Notes under the pieces: model-generated
What the model was told of the DNA's origin: nothing
Seen by the model: only the letters and a program-made list of their open reading frames with translations
The model's database searches: none
Source of the DNA: an uncultured Collinsella sp.
Lineage (GTDB): Bacteria; Actinomycetota; Coriobacteriia; Coriobacteriales; Coriobacteriaceae
NCBI GenBank assembly: GCA_900552425.1
Contig: URZR01000076.1
Span: 1 to 7,877 of the forward strand
DNA length: 7,877 nt
Reading direction: 5' to 3'
In this document: piece by piece, positions 7,152 to 7,877 of the stretch
How the letters are laid out: the number at the start of each line of letters is the position of its first letter
Position numbering within the stretch: the first letter of the stretch is position 1
Translations under genes and position numbers: made by a program

Positions 7152-7188
7152 ACTACCACAAAGGGGACAGGCACCTTTGTGGTAGTTT
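7150..7188. terminator. Perfect 15-bp hairpin after the MscS gene, GGACAGGCA loop
   Basis: AAACTACCACAAAGG (7150-7164) pairs perfectly with CCTTTGTGGTAGTTT (7174-7188) around the loop GGACAGGCA. The stem starts in the last two bases of the MscS stop codon TAA. A's on the left and T's on the right make it a plausible bidirectional terminator. It shares stem-start sequence (TAAAC, CTACCA) and GGGACAGG with the hairpin after the importer operon, and loop-proximal sequence with the hairpin at 4122-4161. Confidence 0.8.
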
Positions 7189-7244
7189 CGCATCGTGGTA
7201 CCATGGTTCATATCGTTGTTTAAACGACTAAGGGAGTAGACACC

Positions 7245-7877
7245 ATGGAAGAGGCCTATCGTCAAGCACGCAAGCGCGGCGAGCAGGGACGCCGTCGCGC
7301 CATCAGCCAAAGCGAGCATCCATATCTTACGGACCTCGACAGCTTGGTCGCCCAGCTTCCCTGCGGGCAGCGCGAGAACATCGGCCTGCGGGACATTCCG
7401 CTCGAAATGGTCGTCGGCACGGTTACCAAAGGTCGCCAGTCCGCCTTTTCGTGTAACTTTATGCCGCTGCTCCCCTGGAATACCGAATTCGCCCGCAAAT
7501 GGTCCAACCTCTACGATATCCAAATCTCCGAGGGCTACCGCGACCCCATCATCGTCACCGAGTTCATGCACCGCTTTTACGTCCAAGAGGGCAACAAGCG
7601 TGTCAGCGTCCTCAAATTCCTTGACGCTCCGACGGTTTCGGCCAAGGTGACGCGTCTGTACCCCGGTAAGTGGGATTCCGTCGAGAGCCGCCTGTACGGT
7701 GAGTTTTGCGCCTTTTGGTACGTATGCCCCCTGTACGAGATTGAGTTTTCGCGCGAGGGCAGCTACGAGATGCTTGCCAAAATGCTCGGCCAAGATCTTG
7801 TCGAAAAATGGCCTCAAAAGAAGGTCGACTACCTACGTCACACCTTCCTGCTCTTTAAGCGCGCCTATCTTCGCGCG
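7245..7877 (+). CDS. ParB-like-domain protein, partial (possible BMP-type binding protein)
   Basis: The frame is open for 211 codons to the window edge with no stop, so the 3' end is missing. ATG 7245 follows AAGGGAG (7230-7236) by 8 bases. No signal peptide is present: the start is MEEAYRQARKRGEQGRRRAI, basic and helical. The middle resembles a ParB/sulfiredoxin-like domain: IPLEMVVGTVTKGR, then EGYRDPIIVTEF and FYVQEGNKRVSVLKF, where EGNKR occupies the place of the ParB GxHR box. From memory, proteins in gut Firmicutes that begin with this pattern (FYVQEGNKRVSVLK) continue into a BMP-family nucleoside-binding domain and are named as such. That name rests on the missing C-terminus and is inference. 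It is separated from the MscS gene by a terminator, so it probably has its own promoter. Confidence 0.6.
   Translation, partial: MEEAYRQARKRGEQGRRRAISQSEHPYLTDLDSLVAQLPCGQRENIGLRDIPLEMVVGTVTKGRQSAFSCNFMPLLPWNTEFARKWSNLYDIQISEGYRDPIIVTEFMHRFYVQEGNKRVSVLKFLDAPTVSAKVTRLYPGKWDSVESRLYGEFCAFWYVCPLYEIEFSREGSYEMLAKMLGQDLVEKWPQKKVDYLRHTFLLFKRAYLRA

Noticed and set aside
1..7877. CRISPR array, tRNA or rRNA gene, insertion sequence, prophage or defence genes
   Set aside because: No regularly spaced repeats, cloverleaf, transposase or phage-like reading frame was seen; all genes are housekeeping or nutrient-uptake types.

Overview
The window reads as chromosomal DNA from a high-GC Gram-positive, most likely a gut Coriobacteriia of the Collinsella type. 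That placement is an inference from GC-rich coding sequence, a Tat-like lipoprotein signal, an LAATG-type cell-wall sorting signal and the codon style; no rRNA or marker gene is present to prove it. Every supported gene lies on the + strand.

Layout: (1) 1-234 has no convincing gene. (2) 235-1020 is a helix-turn-helix/WYL-like regulator. (3) 1030-1180 is a regulatory stretch with a 21-bp-period direct repeat, a promoter and an inverted repeat at the predicted transcription start. (4) 1181-4068 is a three-gene ABC importer of the TrpXYZ type (lipoprotein, permease, ATPase); a hairpin separates lipoprotein from permease, and the ATPase is frameshifted near 3660. (5) 4069-4225 holds two back-to-back hairpins. 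(6) 4226-6255 is a secreted, sortase-anchored 5'-nucleotidase/cyclic phosphodiesterase, frameshifted at a GGGG run at 5032-5035. (7) 6384-7151 is a compact MscS-type channel between two strong hairpins. (8) 7245-7877 is the start of a gene with a ParB-like N-terminal domain that runs off the end; it resembles the N-terminus of proteins I recall being annotated as BMP-family substrate-binding proteins.

Working together: the importer genes form one unit in which the internal hairpin probably lets the lipoprotein be made in excess over the membrane parts. Sequence boxes shared upstream of the regulator and of the importer suggest, without proof, that the regulator may control both. The wall-anchored nucleotidase would release nucleosides outside the cell. 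If the last gene is a BMP-type nucleoside-binding protein, the right half would have a nucleoside-scavenging theme.

The least expected signals are two clean frameshifts only 1.4 kb apart in otherwise intact genes, and three intergenic hairpins that share a related ACAG-containing loop while their stems differ, two of them starting inside the upstream TAA stop codon. I did not find a wholly new system such as a defence island, CRISPR array or novel RNA.
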